From the NCBI GenBank assembly GCA_018350325.1, contig JAEVLN010000068.1, forward strand, positions 1 to 64,000: 64,000 bases of DNA, given 5' to 3'. The notes under the pieces are model-generated. The model was not told the DNA's origin and searched no databases. It saw only the letters and a list, made by a program, of their open reading frames with translations. Both the position numbers and the translations under genes were made by a program. This stretch comes from Globodera rostochiensis. Taxonomy: Eukaryota; Nematoda; Chromadorea; Rhabditida; Heteroderidae. Positions 22,845 to 33,258 of this stretch are shown here, one piece after another. The first letter of the stretch is position 1, and each line of letters begins with the position of its first letter.

Positions 22845-23348
22845 GGCGCTAGGAGAATTGCGCACCGACATTTCGGAGAATTGCGCACCAGCAAAAAAAG
22901 AGGAGAATTGCGCACTAAAAATTGCGCACTAACACGGAGGATTGCGCACCACGGGCCAAAATTTTTGAAAAAATTTTTTATACAAAATTGTCTGAAATTA
23001 TTTTATTTGATAAGCTGATTACGAATTTGTCGATTAAAAATTAAATTGAGAATTTAAAGTGTTTAAACCACACTGGGTTGAGGTTCGTTAGGCTTAGGCC
23101 TAAGCCACCCTGGCTTGGGGTTCGTTAGGCTTAGGCCTAAACCACCCTGAGCTTAGGGGTTCTATCAGCGTATCAAATAACATAATTTCAGACAATTTTG
23201 TATAAAAAATTTTTTCAAAAATTTTGGCCCGTGGTGCGCAATCCTCTGTGTTAGTGCGCAATTTTTAGTGCGCAATTCTCCTCTTTTTTTTGCTGGTGCG
23301 CAATTCTCCATGGTGCGCAATCCTCCGTGCGCAATTCTCCGTACCCCC
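22845..23348. mobile_element. foldback element E1, 8-bp TSD ATTATTAA
   Basis: Arms are made of GGAGAATTGCGCACC units on the left (22851-22950) and their inverse on the right (about 23228-23342). The centre has long inverted AT-rich stretches and two CTTAGGCCTAAGCC / TGGGGTTCGTTAGG units. Direct ATTATTAA flanks it (22837-22844 and 23349-23356). The left tip GGCGCTAGGAGAATTGC recurs as the right tip of the copy at 56066-56487. The right-hand target duplication overlaps the stop codon of gene C. Confidence 0.85.
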
Positions 23349-23352
23349 ATTA

Positions 23353-24982
23353 TTAAATCTGCAAAATAATAAACAATTCTTACCGTTGGGTTTCCGTCAG
23401 AAAATTCGGGAGGCTAAAATAGTGTAATTAATTAGCATTGTATTGCATTTACCTCGCAACATTCCAATTTGTAGTTCGTCACGCAACAAGAATCCCCTGG
23501 TGTAGCTTCATACGACGGCACGCAGTTGCCCCAGCCGCAATCGCATTTCACGCTGCAAGCGTAATCGCCAGCAAAGAACTTAAAGTCGCCAAGCTCGCCT
23601 CCAAGAAAATGATCGGCCGAAGTGTTTACAACTCTTTTTCCCCATCTTATTGCCACCGCTTTGACAAGTGTAGTCGCAAAAAGAACCGGGAAAGCTGTTG
23701 AATGGCTCTGACGCTTTTGGCGCACTCTTCTGGCTACAACATTCTCGTCCTCAACAGTGGAGCCGTTCATGTCCGAAACATTGGAGCCGTTCATGTCCGA
23801 AACATTGGAGCCGTTCATGTCCTCAACAGTGGAGCTGTTCATGTCCGAAACATTGGAGCCGTTCATGTCCGAAACATTGGAGTCGTTCATGTCCGAAACA
23901 TTGGAGCCGTTCATGTCCGAAACATTGGAGCCGTTCATGTCCGAAACATTGGAGCCGTTCATGTCCGAAACATTGGAGCCGTTCATGTCCGAAACATTGG
24001 AGCCGTTCATGTCCGAAACATTGGAGCCGTTCATGTCCGAAACATTGGAGCCGTTCATGTCCGAAACATTGGAGCCGTTCATGTCCGAAACATTGGAGCC
24101 GTTCATGTCCGAAACATTGGAGCCGTTCATGTCCGAAACATTGGAGCCGTTCATGTCCGAAACATTGGAGCCGTTCAAATCCGAAGCATTGGAGCCGTTC
24201 AAGTCCGAAGCCTTTGTGCCGTTAACGCCCGAAGCATTGGAGCCGTTCAAGTCCGAAGCATTGGAGCCGTTCAAGTCCGAAGCCTTTGTGCCGTTAACGC
24301 CCGAAGCATTGGAGCCGTTCAAGTCCGATGCATTGGAGCCGTTCAAGCCCGAAGCCTTTGTGCCGTTAACGCCCGAAGCATTGGAGCCGTTCATGTCCGA
24401 AACATTGGAGCCGTTCATGTCCGAAACATTGGAGCCGTTCATGTCCGAAACATTGTAGCCGTTCATGTCCGAAACATTGGAGCCGTTCATGTCCGAAACA
24501 TTGGAGCCGTTCATGTCCGAAACATTGGAGCCGTTCAAATCCGAAGCATTGGAGCCGTTCAAGTCCGAAGCCTTTGTGCCGTTAACGCCCGAAGCATTGG
24601 AGCCGTTCAAGTCCGAAGCATTGGAGCCGTTCAAGTCCGAAGCCTTTGTGCCGTTAACGCCCGAAGCATTGGAGCCGTTCAAGTCCGATGCATTGGAGCC
24701 GTTCAAGCCCGAAGCCTTTGTGCCGTTAACGCCCGAAGCATTGGAGCCGTTCATGTCCGAAACATTGGAGCCGTTCATGTCCGAAACATTGGAGCCGTTC
24801 ATGTCCGAAACATTGGAGCCGTTCAAATCCGAAGCATTGGAGCCGTTCAAGTCTGAAGCTTTTGAGCCATTTCTGACCGAAGTATTGGAGCCGTTTATGC
24901 CCGAAGCAGTGGAGATAGACTCGTCAATGCCCAAATTAATGGCAATGCCGTACAGCAGGAGCAGGCGCCACCAGCCAACCAT
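23353..24982 (-). CDS. gene C: secreted NGSN-repeat protein with RQKR site and cysteine-rich tail
   Basis: Exon 1 (23453-24982, 510 codons) starts MVGWWRLLLLYGIAINLG, a clear signal peptide. It continues into about 48 copies of an 8-residue unit (NGSNVSDM, NGSNASDL, NGSNASGV, NGTKASDL), about residues 26-415. Each unit usually offers two N-glycosylation sequons. RQKR follows at about 421-424 (a possible proprotein-convertase site), then a hydrophobic/basic linker and a cysteine module (CDCGWGNC...DSCC...ECC, about 476-509). Exon 2 is 23384-23413 (PPEFSDGNPT) and exon 3 is 23358-23353, giving I then stop. All junctions are phase 0 with GT-AG. The start is fixed by the signal peptide and by a TTTTTTAG acceptor 24 bp upstream. 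No known family is recognised. The layout (secreted, hypervariable repeat, disulfide tail) recalls repeat-bearing nematode effectors, which is inference only. Confidence 0.75.
23745..24905 (-). repeat. 24-bp coding minisatellite in gene C
   Basis: Tandem 24-bp units encode NGSN(V/A)S(D/G)x. A block of plain NVSDM units (23757-24175), then a longer mixed block (NASDL, NASGV, NGTKASDL; 24176-24390), is repeated as a higher-order unit (about 24385-24545 and 24536-24750). This indicates unequal exchange. Single substitutions such as N-to-D (near 23883) and S-to-Y (near 24455) mark individual units. Both strands are open for hundreds of codons; only the minus frame has a signal peptide. Confidence 0.9.
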
Positions 24983-25215
24983 TTTTTAAATGTCTTGTAA
25001 ATTACCTAAAAAAGACGTGAAATAAAAATGGTTAAAACGGAAGAAAATAAATTTTATGTAACGAATAAAAATAGGGAATGGACAAATAATCACTCCACCA
25101 CATTCAAAACGAATCGACTGATGATTGGCTGAGTCATTACGAGCAACTGGCGTTTTTGGAATAAATTATTTTGTTATAAAATTCAATTTAAAAATTCATT
25201 TTAAAACTTTAGTAT
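24983..25215 (-). promoter_or_regulatory. upstream region of gene C, conserved with gene D
   Basis: Read on the minus strand, this block aligns with about 56705-56990 upstream of gene D. Shared words include ATAATTTATTC, CAGCCAATCAT, CGATTCGTT, GTGGTGGAGTGA, TTTTAACCATTT and a final TTTTTTAGGTAATT just before the ATG. The last is a good splice or trans-splice acceptor (gene C: AG at 25006-25007). The shared part probably contains the promoter; the CAGCCAATCA word resembles a CCAAT element. Confidence 0.55.
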
Positions 25216-25665
25216 TTACAAAAAAAAATATCTTAGGCAGAGATTTGAATAAATAGGCCCAAGTTGTTTCGGTCAGTTTTAGCACATATTTTGTGCAATT
25301 TAAATTTGCATAAACATTTTTTTCATCCATTTATCTGCAACAGTTGAAATTATCGCAATTTTAATCAAAGCATCCCGCCTTCTTCTCAAAATAAGATTGC
25401 TGCAAGACATGAACCTGAGTATATATAAAATATATTTATAAATTATTGGATAAATTAACAGTTTAAAATTTTGAAAAATTCGGGTTTTTCGAACATATAT
25501 ATACATGCTGGATTACCCTAACCGAGTCAATAAAACCGAAATTCTTGATTTTACGGTTCGGTGAATGCGCCAAGTCTAATCTCATAACCTCTATAAACAG
25601 AACCTAAACTGTTACAACTTTATTTGAATTGGAGAGCATTTTGGGGGTTCTAGTTAATTTAATTA
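25216..25665. repeat. dispersed ~420-bp repeat family R
   Basis: An inverted, diverged copy lies at 53205-53607. Partial copies are at 32231-32430, about 54690-54895, 55790-56065 and 56488-56720. Shared words include AGTTTTAGCAC, AATCAAAGCATCCCGCCTTCTTCTCAAAAT, TTGCTGCAAGACAT and TTATTGGATAAATTAACAG. The better copy ends CAAAATTCCGATCTCTAG, so the family may be related to the CTAGAGA-tip MITEs. No coding potential. Confidence 0.6.
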
Positions 25666-26124
25666 AATAAAATATAATTTTAGGCTCGGATAGCCTCGTT
25701 AAAACTAGAGACCGGCCAGAAGGGTCGGTCGGTACTTTTCGGTAAAGTACCGAAAAAGTATCGGTACCGAAAAGTACCGAAAAAAATTGTCGGTACTTTT
25801 TCGGTTTTCGGTACCAAAATTTTTTATATTAACTTTTCAACAAAAAAAAATCGTTTATTTTGGAAATCTTGGCTTTATTAATATTTATAATTGAGTATTG
25901 TGAGATTGCGATTCAAGAAAATTAGCATTTCGACCTGTTCCTGTTCTGTGGCAAGAAGGCTTAGGCCCCGAGACCGAGATCGAGACCCAAAACCCGAGAA
26001 TTTCCCACAAGTTTTTAGGAGTTATATTTTGGTTTAATTGCATTTTCTTAAGCAATTTTTTTAGAAGGAGCATATTTGTCAAGGAATTTTCAAAAATTCA
26101 AGTTGTTTTGAAAACTTCTGGGGG

Positions 26125-26450
26125 CGGGGAGGTGGGAGTCGGTTCAAATTTTTGAATCAATTTGTTAACAGATTTGCAACCAAATTAAAAATACGGTATT
26201 TTTGGGAATGGGAGGGGTCAAAACCGAGAAATTTCTCGGTTCGAGACTCTCGAACAGCTCTAGCCGATAGGCCGCCGAGAGGACAAAATGAAAATTCTTA
26301 CGATTTAAAAAAAACTATTTACACAGTCAGGGCCAGAAAACCACATCACTCACCAGCAGGGCATTCAATAAAAATAAAAAGAAATTTGACTAGAGGACTC
26401 GAACCGTAGACAATAAGGCTTTTGGTTCACAGTTTAACCACTGAGCCGTT
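26125..26450 (-). repeat. tRNA-derived SINE-like repeat
   Basis: The minus strand reads GGCTCAGTGGTTAAACTG (A box, about 26430-26447) and GGTTCGAGTCC (B box, 26395-26405), the best tRNA-like head in the window. An AT-rich body follows, then a decayed GC hairpin (GCCGATAGGCCGCCGAG, 26263-26280). It lies inside the 25705-27518 MITE. Confidence 0.55.
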
Positions 26451-26687
26451 TCATCAACAACTGCTGAAAAATTCATATATATTACTAATTTTTCCATTCG
26501 GTACTTTTTTCGGTATTCGCCTAGGCCCTTTCTAAGCTTTGGTACGTTTTGCAGATCAGAAATCCTTTGGAAATTAAAAGACTATCTGCCTGCAAAAAAA
26601 TATTGCATGCAGCTCCAAGAACCCAATCACCCTTACGAGAATATGAAAGACCAGAGCAGTATCACTCAAATTTTGTTCGGTCGGTAC

Positions 26688-27431
26688 CAGGTATGGGAAT
26701 CGCGTCGGAAAAAAAAGCGAACGGCGATCTGCGATCGGCGATCTCAAATTTTTTAATGCGAACGGCGATCTGCCCCAAAAAGGCGATAATTGCGATCACG
26801 ATCACGCGATCGCGATCATTTTAAAATCCAACCAAAAAATTTTTTTAACTGTTGGAATTTCAAAAAGCCGCAAGAAAATAGGAACAATTCTGGTGCGGTG
26901 TCCGAGCGAGACAATCAGGAAAAAATATGCCGGTGTAACATCCTCGCCTTTAAACTAGGGTTGTAAACCGGGCCCGGTTCCGGGACCAACCGGGACTTTT
27001 CAAGGAAAACATTTTGTTTTTATCAAACATAAAAAATTTTAATTTTCCGGCAACACATATTGTCGATCTTCTTGACCTTCGATGTCATTGTCCTTCATCA
27101 TTCTTTTTTTTGAGATTCTGCTTTACTTTTAGGGGGGGCGGGGGGGGGGGGGTTGGGGGTCGGCGGTGCCGATAGGCGCCACCGAGAAAATTTTATTTTC
27201 GACTTAATTTTGTTAAAGAATCATGAAAATTTTAACCTACATGGAAAACATATGTAAAAATTTTTATGGCATTCTGACATTATTTTTAAATTAAAAATCC
27301 AATCGTTAGGGGGTGTAATATCGCGCGATCTTGCATGAAATGCGATCGGCGATCCGCGATCGGCGATCTGCCCAAAAAAAGCGATAATTGCGATCACGAT
27401 CGCGCGATCGCGATCACGATTCCCATCCCTG
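26688..27431. mobile_element. hAT-like MITE, tip CAGG(G/T)ATGGGAATCG, TSD GTCGRTAC
   Basis: Left CAGGTATGGGAATCGCG and right CGTGATCG-side inverse (CGATTCCCATCCCTG) are inverted ends. Flanks are GTCGGTAC (26680-26687) and GTCGATAC (27432-27439), one mismatch. Arms are GCGATCGCGATCACG / GCGAACGGCGATCTGCG words on both sides. The tip CAGGGATGG is shared with 52380-52829 and with a fragment at 28243-28310, but those arms are different. A SINE hairpin at 27155-27180 is nested in it. Confidence 0.75.
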
Positions 27432-28242
27432 GTCGATACTTTTCGGGAAAGTACCGATGCCTGAGTACCGAAAAGTACCGAAAAAGCCTCGGTACTTCCC
27501 GTACCGTCCGATCTCTAGTTAAAACGACAAAATTTCTGACTAAAAACATGTTTTTCGTGCATAGGTAACTCGTCAAAACAAAGCTGCAGAAAAAATAGGC
27601 TTAGGCCTAAAAATCCGCGCCCTAGTTATAATCAATTTATCCCATTTAAATTTCAAATCCTGGCACATTTCCAACGCACTTTAATTAAATTAAGCTTTTT
27701 GACGGAATGTATTAGATTATATGTATCTCCTTAATTGTTTAAGTAAATAAATACCTATTCTAATCAAAACAAAATATCTTTTAACGAATTGTAGCAAAAT
27801 AAAAAGCGCTTTGTATTTCGATTGAACACTTTGAAGCCTAAAAATCGATTTATCCCGCAAATGCATTTCATTTTCTTAATTCCTTAGCTTAAATATTTGA
27901 AATTCAATCCATCAAATTTGGTGACTAAATTGGCGTTCTGAAATAGCCACCCGTCGGGAGCAAAAGCGTTTTAATTAAATTGAAGCATCGAATGGTGGCT
28001 GAATATCACCGCACATGGCCGCCAAGTCACTTTTGGAATAAGTAACAAAAAAAAAATTCATTCGGTTAAATTGAATTAAATGGTGTTCTTTTTGGTTATG
28101 CTTTCTCCTGCAAATCAGGCACCCGCCGACGAAGCACAAAATCTTTGCGACAGCGATGGTAATGATTGAGAAGCTGTGGGGGAAAATAGAGAAGCTCGAC
28201 TAAAGCGCGGATGACTGTCGGGGGGGGGGGGGGGCACACCAG

Positions 28243-28350
28243 GGATGGGAACCGCGCCGAAAAAAGCGGTGACGGTATGCGATAAGCGATACCCGTCCAA
28301 TCTTTGCGGGAGCGGATTTGCGGGATTATCCCGCAAATTAAAAAAACAGT
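28243..28350. mobile_element. hAT-like MITE fragment (CAGGGATGGGAACCGCG)
   Basis: The left tip CAGGGATGGGAACCGCG is followed by GCGGTGACGGTATGCGATAAGCGATACC-like words. No matching right end was found nearby; the fragment is followed by foldback element E3. The preceding run of 13 G (about 28219-28232) and nearby ORFs have no coding support. Confidence 0.5.
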
Positions 28351-28364
28351 GTCCGCCCACCGGG

Positions 28365-29085
28365 GAGTAGGGGTCAACTCCGTCCCGTCAACTCCGTCCC
28401 AGCCAACTCCGTCCCAGCCAACTCCGTCCCGCCAACTCCGTCCCAGCCAACTCCGTCCCGTCAAGTCCGTCCCAGCCAACTCCGTCCCAGTTACAAAAAA
28501 GTAACTCCTCAGAAAAACAAAAATTTTCACAAAGATTTTTTCAAAGTTAAACAAATGAAGTGATGTAAACAAAATAAATAAGTTCAAGTGTTCATTCGGT
28601 AATTGCCCGAAATTCCGCTAAGCCTTCAATAATCAAATGGGGATTGATCTGGTTTATTTGTAAGCCGCTCTAGCTTGGGGTTAGCTAGGCTTAGGCCTAA
28701 GCCACCCTAGGTTGGGGTTCGTTAGGCTTAGGCCTAAGCCAATCCGGCTTTGGAGTTACTTAGAAGTCGTTTTTTCCGTAATTTTCAAAAACTTCAATCC
28801 ATTCAAAAACCGTTTTAAATTCTCATTTTTAATTTTGTTGACGAATTCGTAGTCAGTGCATTAAATAACATATTTCTAGACTATTTAAGAATAAAAACCC
28901 TTTTCAAAAATGTTGACCAAAAAGGTCCCCCCCCCTTATGCTTTTTCGAAATTTGAAATTTGAGTATTTGGCCGGGACGGAGTTGGCCGGGACGGAGTTG
29001 GCTCGGGACGGAGTTGGCTCGGGACGGAGTTGGCTCGGGACGGAGTTGGCTGGGACGGAGTTGGCGGGACGGAGTTGGCCCGTTT
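28365..29085. mobile_element. foldback element E3, arms of CCAACTCCGTCCC units
   Basis: The left arm (28375-28490) is about eight units of CCAACTCCGTCCCAG. The right arm (28973-29085) is about eight units of the inverse. The element is flanked by an exact 11-bp direct repeat CGCCCACCGGG (28354-28364 and 29086-29096). The centre (about 28600-28930) aligns with that of E1 and E2: two CTTAGGCCTAAGCCACC / TTGGGGTTCGTTAGG units, then TTTTAAATTCTCA, GACGAATTCGTA and AAATAACATA. No protein. Confidence 0.75.
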
Positions 29086-29745
29086 CGCCCACCGGGCACT
29101 TGTGAAGCCTCAAAAATGGAACTTTTTTGCCCGAGGGCAAACGATGCGACCAGCAGCATTGTGGGGGCCGGCCGGGGGTCTTTGAAATCAAAACGTCAAC
29201 GACAGAACATTTGAACAGCGTAACAACCGATGTATTCCCACTTATATGCTTTTTCTTTTTCCTAATTCATTGGATCACAGCACAATGTTCAGAAGCTTGG
29301 GGCTTACAAATTTTGAGGTAAATATCGCTGAATAAGACTCCCCCCCCCCCGCGCACTTTATGTTGAGAAATAAATGTATAAATTAATCGTAATTTTGAAA
29401 ACAATTGTGCCACATTCATCCGCACTGCTTCTTCTTCGGCTTTCTGCCCGATGCCAACTTTTTAGCCCCAACCCCATCCACAATATACATGCTGTCCCCG
29501 ATCGATCAGTAACGAAGCCCCAAACTTTTTCGACCCTTCTGCACGGCATTTTTTCTCAAATTTGTAATTATTTTCTTTCACTTACAATTTCATATTTATT
29601 CGCAATAATTAAAAGATTTCAGATTTTCCGGGTCACTCGATAAAAGTTGCACTTTTAAACATTCAAAATTCGGCTCTTTTGTTTAACTGCTGTGTACTTA
29701 CTTATGTATTCGATTTGCTTGTTGATCACACGTTCTTTGGGGTGG

Positions 29746-30540
29746 AGTGGGGGCCGTTTCGGTCCCGCCGTTTCGGTCCGGCCGTTTCGGTCCCGCTGTT
29801 TCGGTCCCGACCAGTTCGGTCCCGGGGTCGTTTCGGTCCCAAAATACAATACGTGTCGGATATATCTGAACCGTAAAAAATGGTTGTTTTTTTTATTCCA
29901 AACATTTATTACATAAAAAGAGATGTCAAACGTATCTGAAACTACCACAAATAGGTAACCATTTATCTAAACACTTGAAAAACATGCCCGTAAGTCAGTT
30001 GTTGATTAGCATAACAAAAATAAGATTCATAAATTGAGAAAATCATAACCGGAAAAAAATGAGGAAGGTTTTCTGGGATAACGAGAAACAATTTTGGAAG
30101 TAAAGATGAAAACAAAAAAAATTAGGCTTCGGCTTCGGGATCCATAACATAACAACGCGAAATTCCCCGGAGCATTTCAACAATGTTCAGCGGATCATAT
30201 CGTTCGACCAGTCGGAGTATCTGTGCATCCGCCCTGCGAAATTTTTCAGCTTTCTTTGGCGGCTCTTCACCCATCACGAAACGGGCAAAATCCGCATCCC
30301 GTGACTTCTGCTCAGTCCGCAGAACATTTGATGAAGTGCCAGATGCTTGGATGCGTGCAAGAAAATGCACGCTTGAGCCTCCGATGCGACGATTCAGCGT
30401 GGTTGTTTGTTTATATATGAAAAATGTTTGGGACCGAAACGGCCGGGACCGAAACGGCCGGGACCGAACTGGTTGTGACCGAAACGGCCGGGACCGAACT
30501 GGTTGTGACCGAAACGGCGGGACCGAAACGGCCCTTTCCC
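29746..30540. mobile_element. foldback element E4, arms of GTTTCGGTCCC units, enclosing a coding-like segment
   Basis: The left arm (29753-29840) and right arm (30428-30535) are inverted arrays of GGGACCGAAACGGCC units. Direct TTGGGGTGG flanks the element (29737-29745 and 30541-30549). The interior carries an open minus-strand segment (30124-30410), unlike E1-E3. If the boundaries are right, E4 is a foldback element that has captured host sequence. Confidence 0.6.
30124..30410 (-). CDS. captured or partial exon, unknown protein
   Basis: An open minus-strand stretch of about 90 codons ends at a stop at 30122-30124. It has balanced composition, with no low complexity: TEQKSRDADFARFVMGEE, then KFRRADAQILRLVERYDP and a C-terminal MDPEAEA. 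It has no start codon and lies between the arms of E4. No family is recognised. The outside sequence at 30825-30831 also begins MDPED on the minus strand, hinting at a common source. Confidence 0.35.
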
Positions 30541-30559
30541 TTGGGGTGGGCGGTCGTTG

Positions 30560-30831
30560 TTTCTTTTTCTCCAATGTTTCTTCCCATCCGACCCCCAAAA
30601 TGTTATCCATTTATTTACTCCAAATGCCCTGGGCATTAAAATGGGCAGCAAAAACAACATCAGCCTCCAATTTATCGGATTTCTTTGAATGTTTTCAAAC
30701 TTTTGGACTCCTCTCCACCATTTTATGTACCCATTCATATTCATTCTTTTGAGAGTTGAGCAAAACTCGCGGGCATTCCGAGATCCAGGCATTTCCCTCA
30801 AATTATGGTCAACAGCGTCCTCGGGGTCCAT
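30560..30831 (-). CDS. possible exon, unknown
   Basis: The minus frame from ATG at 30831 (MDPEDAVDHNLREMPGSRN...) stays open for about 85 codons with mixed composition before entering E4. It includes a hydrophobic stretch (WRLMLFLLPILMPRAFGV). The last ~65 bp (AAATGGATAACATTTTGG... GAAACATTGG) recur in diverged form at 33086-33175, so part of this is a dispersed repeat. Coding status is uncertain. Confidence 0.25.
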
Positions 30832-30849
30832 AAATTGGGCTGATACGTT

Positions 30850-33209
30850 TTGAATTATGCCATTTTATGCCATTTTTTTAGATTTTTTTCTTTCCTATAA
30901 TAAATGGTTAGGTCCGGAGACTTTGTGAAGGAGGCGCGTTGCATGTGCCCAAACTCGCAACTGCGAGCCATCAAATTCAGCAAAGTCGGATAATGGGACC
31001 TTTGTTATTAGCATTTCTTCTATAAGAAAAAGCTAATTTTTGCCATTTTATGTTTTAGGTAAAGTGCCATTCTGCGGCGCCTGACGATGTCGAGAACAAC
31101 AACAATTGGCGTGTGATGGCCAGCATTGGAAGTGCCGCCGCCTTTTTTCATCCGCCGAATAATGGTGGGGGGGGGGGGGTTGACAGAAATAGTTGCAAAA
31201 GAATTTTAATGAACAAAAAGAATTTTCTGGCACAAATTATGGTTTCTATAGTTGGTGAGGGCTCAATTTGTATTTTTTGGGAATATTTAAATCTAAAAAA
31301 TATTTGATTTTGCTATAAAAATGCCAATTTTTGTATTATTGACCCCGGGGGGATTTTAAAAAGTCCTACACTTTTAAAACCGTTGGAAATTTAGTCACCA
31401 CAAATGATGCCACCTGCTGAAGAGAATGAATGGATGCCTTGAACAAATTGTTCACAATCCGAGATCGCCGATCTTAATCATAATCAAGCCTTTCAAATGC
31501 ATAATATCATAAGAAAATTGACTCAATAAAATATGTAATTTATTTTTCGCGCTTTTTGTGGACAGGGTAATACATTTGATGTTTTTAATGTTATTCTTTT
31601 TCTAGAAGTTGTTCATTTTGAGTGGGCATGGCACGGTGTTTATCCAATTAACCAATTTTACCGTCTATTCGTCAATTAAAAAAAATATTTTTTAATTTAA
31701 ATTATATCTTTTATGCCGTTAGTTGATTAAAAAGGTGAGGGTAACAAATTGTGGGTCATCGTCCGGCATAAATTGGCCATCCTGGGAAATTGATGCGTTT
31801 TGGGATGGAGAAGTTTACAAGTACTCCTCTAATAGGTAAAAAACCGAAAATATTTTTGAAAAAAGGCCGAAAAAGTCACCTTGTTAAGCCAACCGTTTGG
31901 GAGGGGTACCATTCCATCAATGGGGAGGGAACAAAAGCACAGGGTGGGGGGAGAGGGGTACAGTTCCATTTTGAGGCATTAAATTGGGGACATGGGCGGG
32001 CGTGTATGAAATCCTTAAATTAGTCATTATTTTATTTTTAAAACGATACGGTCCCCGTCATTTATTATTTTGATTAGCCTACAATTGCTTCTCGTCTCAG
32101 AGAGAACAACCCCAAAATAGAGGGATACTGTGCTTGTCAAAGATTTTGGTTATTTAGCAATTTTTGGTACCCATTTTTAACACCTATTTGGATTCTAAGC
32201 ACCAATTTTGAGGGTTTTGGGGGTTTTAGCTAGAGATCGGAATTTTGATGGTTTGTTGGTCAGTTTTAACACGTATTTTTTATGCATATCAAATACATAA
32301 ACTTTTTTTTAATCCATGTATTTGAAACAATTGAAATTATCCTCATTTTAATCAAAGCATCCCGACTTCTCAAAATAAGATTGCTGCAAGACATGAATTC
32401 TCGCTTTTACGGTTCGATGTAACCGCCAACCCTAACAAAAGTGATTATTTATTATAAATTGGAAAGTAAAAAGGCTAAAAAAATGATTATTTTTACATTA
32501 TTTTATCATAGTGCTTACAAATGTTACACAAAAAATTTGTAAAAAATCAATTCCAAAAATTGGCCCAACCCCTATACAAATTTTAAAATTTTTCGGAGGT
32601 ACCGAGCAAAAAAGAATATTATTTTAGAAAAATCGCGCACAAAAAACATTAATTGAGATTTTTTGCTTTCTAACTTAGGCTTTTGAAATTTCCATCTGCT
32701 ATCCCTGCTTTAAACCAATATTTTTTTCCTTCAATTCAATCGTAATTTTCTTTTTGTTTTTTGAGAATTTGGGGTTTTGCCCATGAATAGCCAAAATTAT
32801 TGAAATTAAGGGTTTGATTGTGCCAACGATTTGTGGCGGGCGGGTGGCCGACGAGTTGGGCGAATAACGGTCATTGGAGAAGGAGTTCAGGGCGCGTTTT
32901 TCAAAGAACGAAAATTGATGCATTTAATTTTTTCTAAAGTTGTATTTTTTTGTGTCTTATTTAGTGAGCGTCTACGGGGAATTGGAGTAAGAAGCACAAA
33001 CAAAGCGCCGATTTATGATGCCAATCTTTAAGTGCTGAGATTCTAATGACCATATGGAAGCTTTTTGACCCCATTTAGTTTTAAATAGATGGATGACACT
33101 TTTGGTGGGTCGGATGGTGGTGAATCACTTAGGGAGAAGGAAGAAAAACATTGGGGACAAAGAAACAATGACTGCCCCAACATTTTGTTGCTCCCTACTG
33201 ATCAGTTCC

Positions 33210-33258
<49 letters not shown>

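Larger units (their letters stand above)
25705..27518. mobile_element. MITE with CTAGAGACCGG tip, 6-bp TSD TTAAAA, with nested elements
   Basis: Left end CTAGAGACCGG, right end CCGATCTCTAG, flanked by TTAAAA (25699-25704 and 27519-27524). Both arms carry GGTACTTTTCGGTACCGAAA words (25725-25815 and 27425-27505). Nested inside are a SINE-like repeat (26125-26450) and a hAT-like MITE (26688-27431). Without these the element is well under 1 kb. No transposase. Confidence 0.8.

Noticed and set aside
23745..24905. Regular 24-bp repeats resembling a CRISPR array
   Set aside because: Units are contiguous with no unique spacers, and they code for a protein in a eukaryotic gene.
23702..24989. Long plus-strand frames across the gene C repeat (up to 384 codons)
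   Set aside because: They are shadows of a 24-bp tandem repeat. Only the minus frame has a signal peptide, a dibasic site, a cysteine module and splice sites that connect in phase.
26390..26450. Possible true tRNA gene on the minus strand
   Set aside because: A and B boxes are good but acceptor and anticodon stems do not pair, and it is continuous with a SINE-like body.
28096..28587. 163-codon minus-strand frame
   Set aside because: It is made largely of the CCAACTCCGTCCC arm repeat and a G run of foldback element E3 and a hAT fragment.
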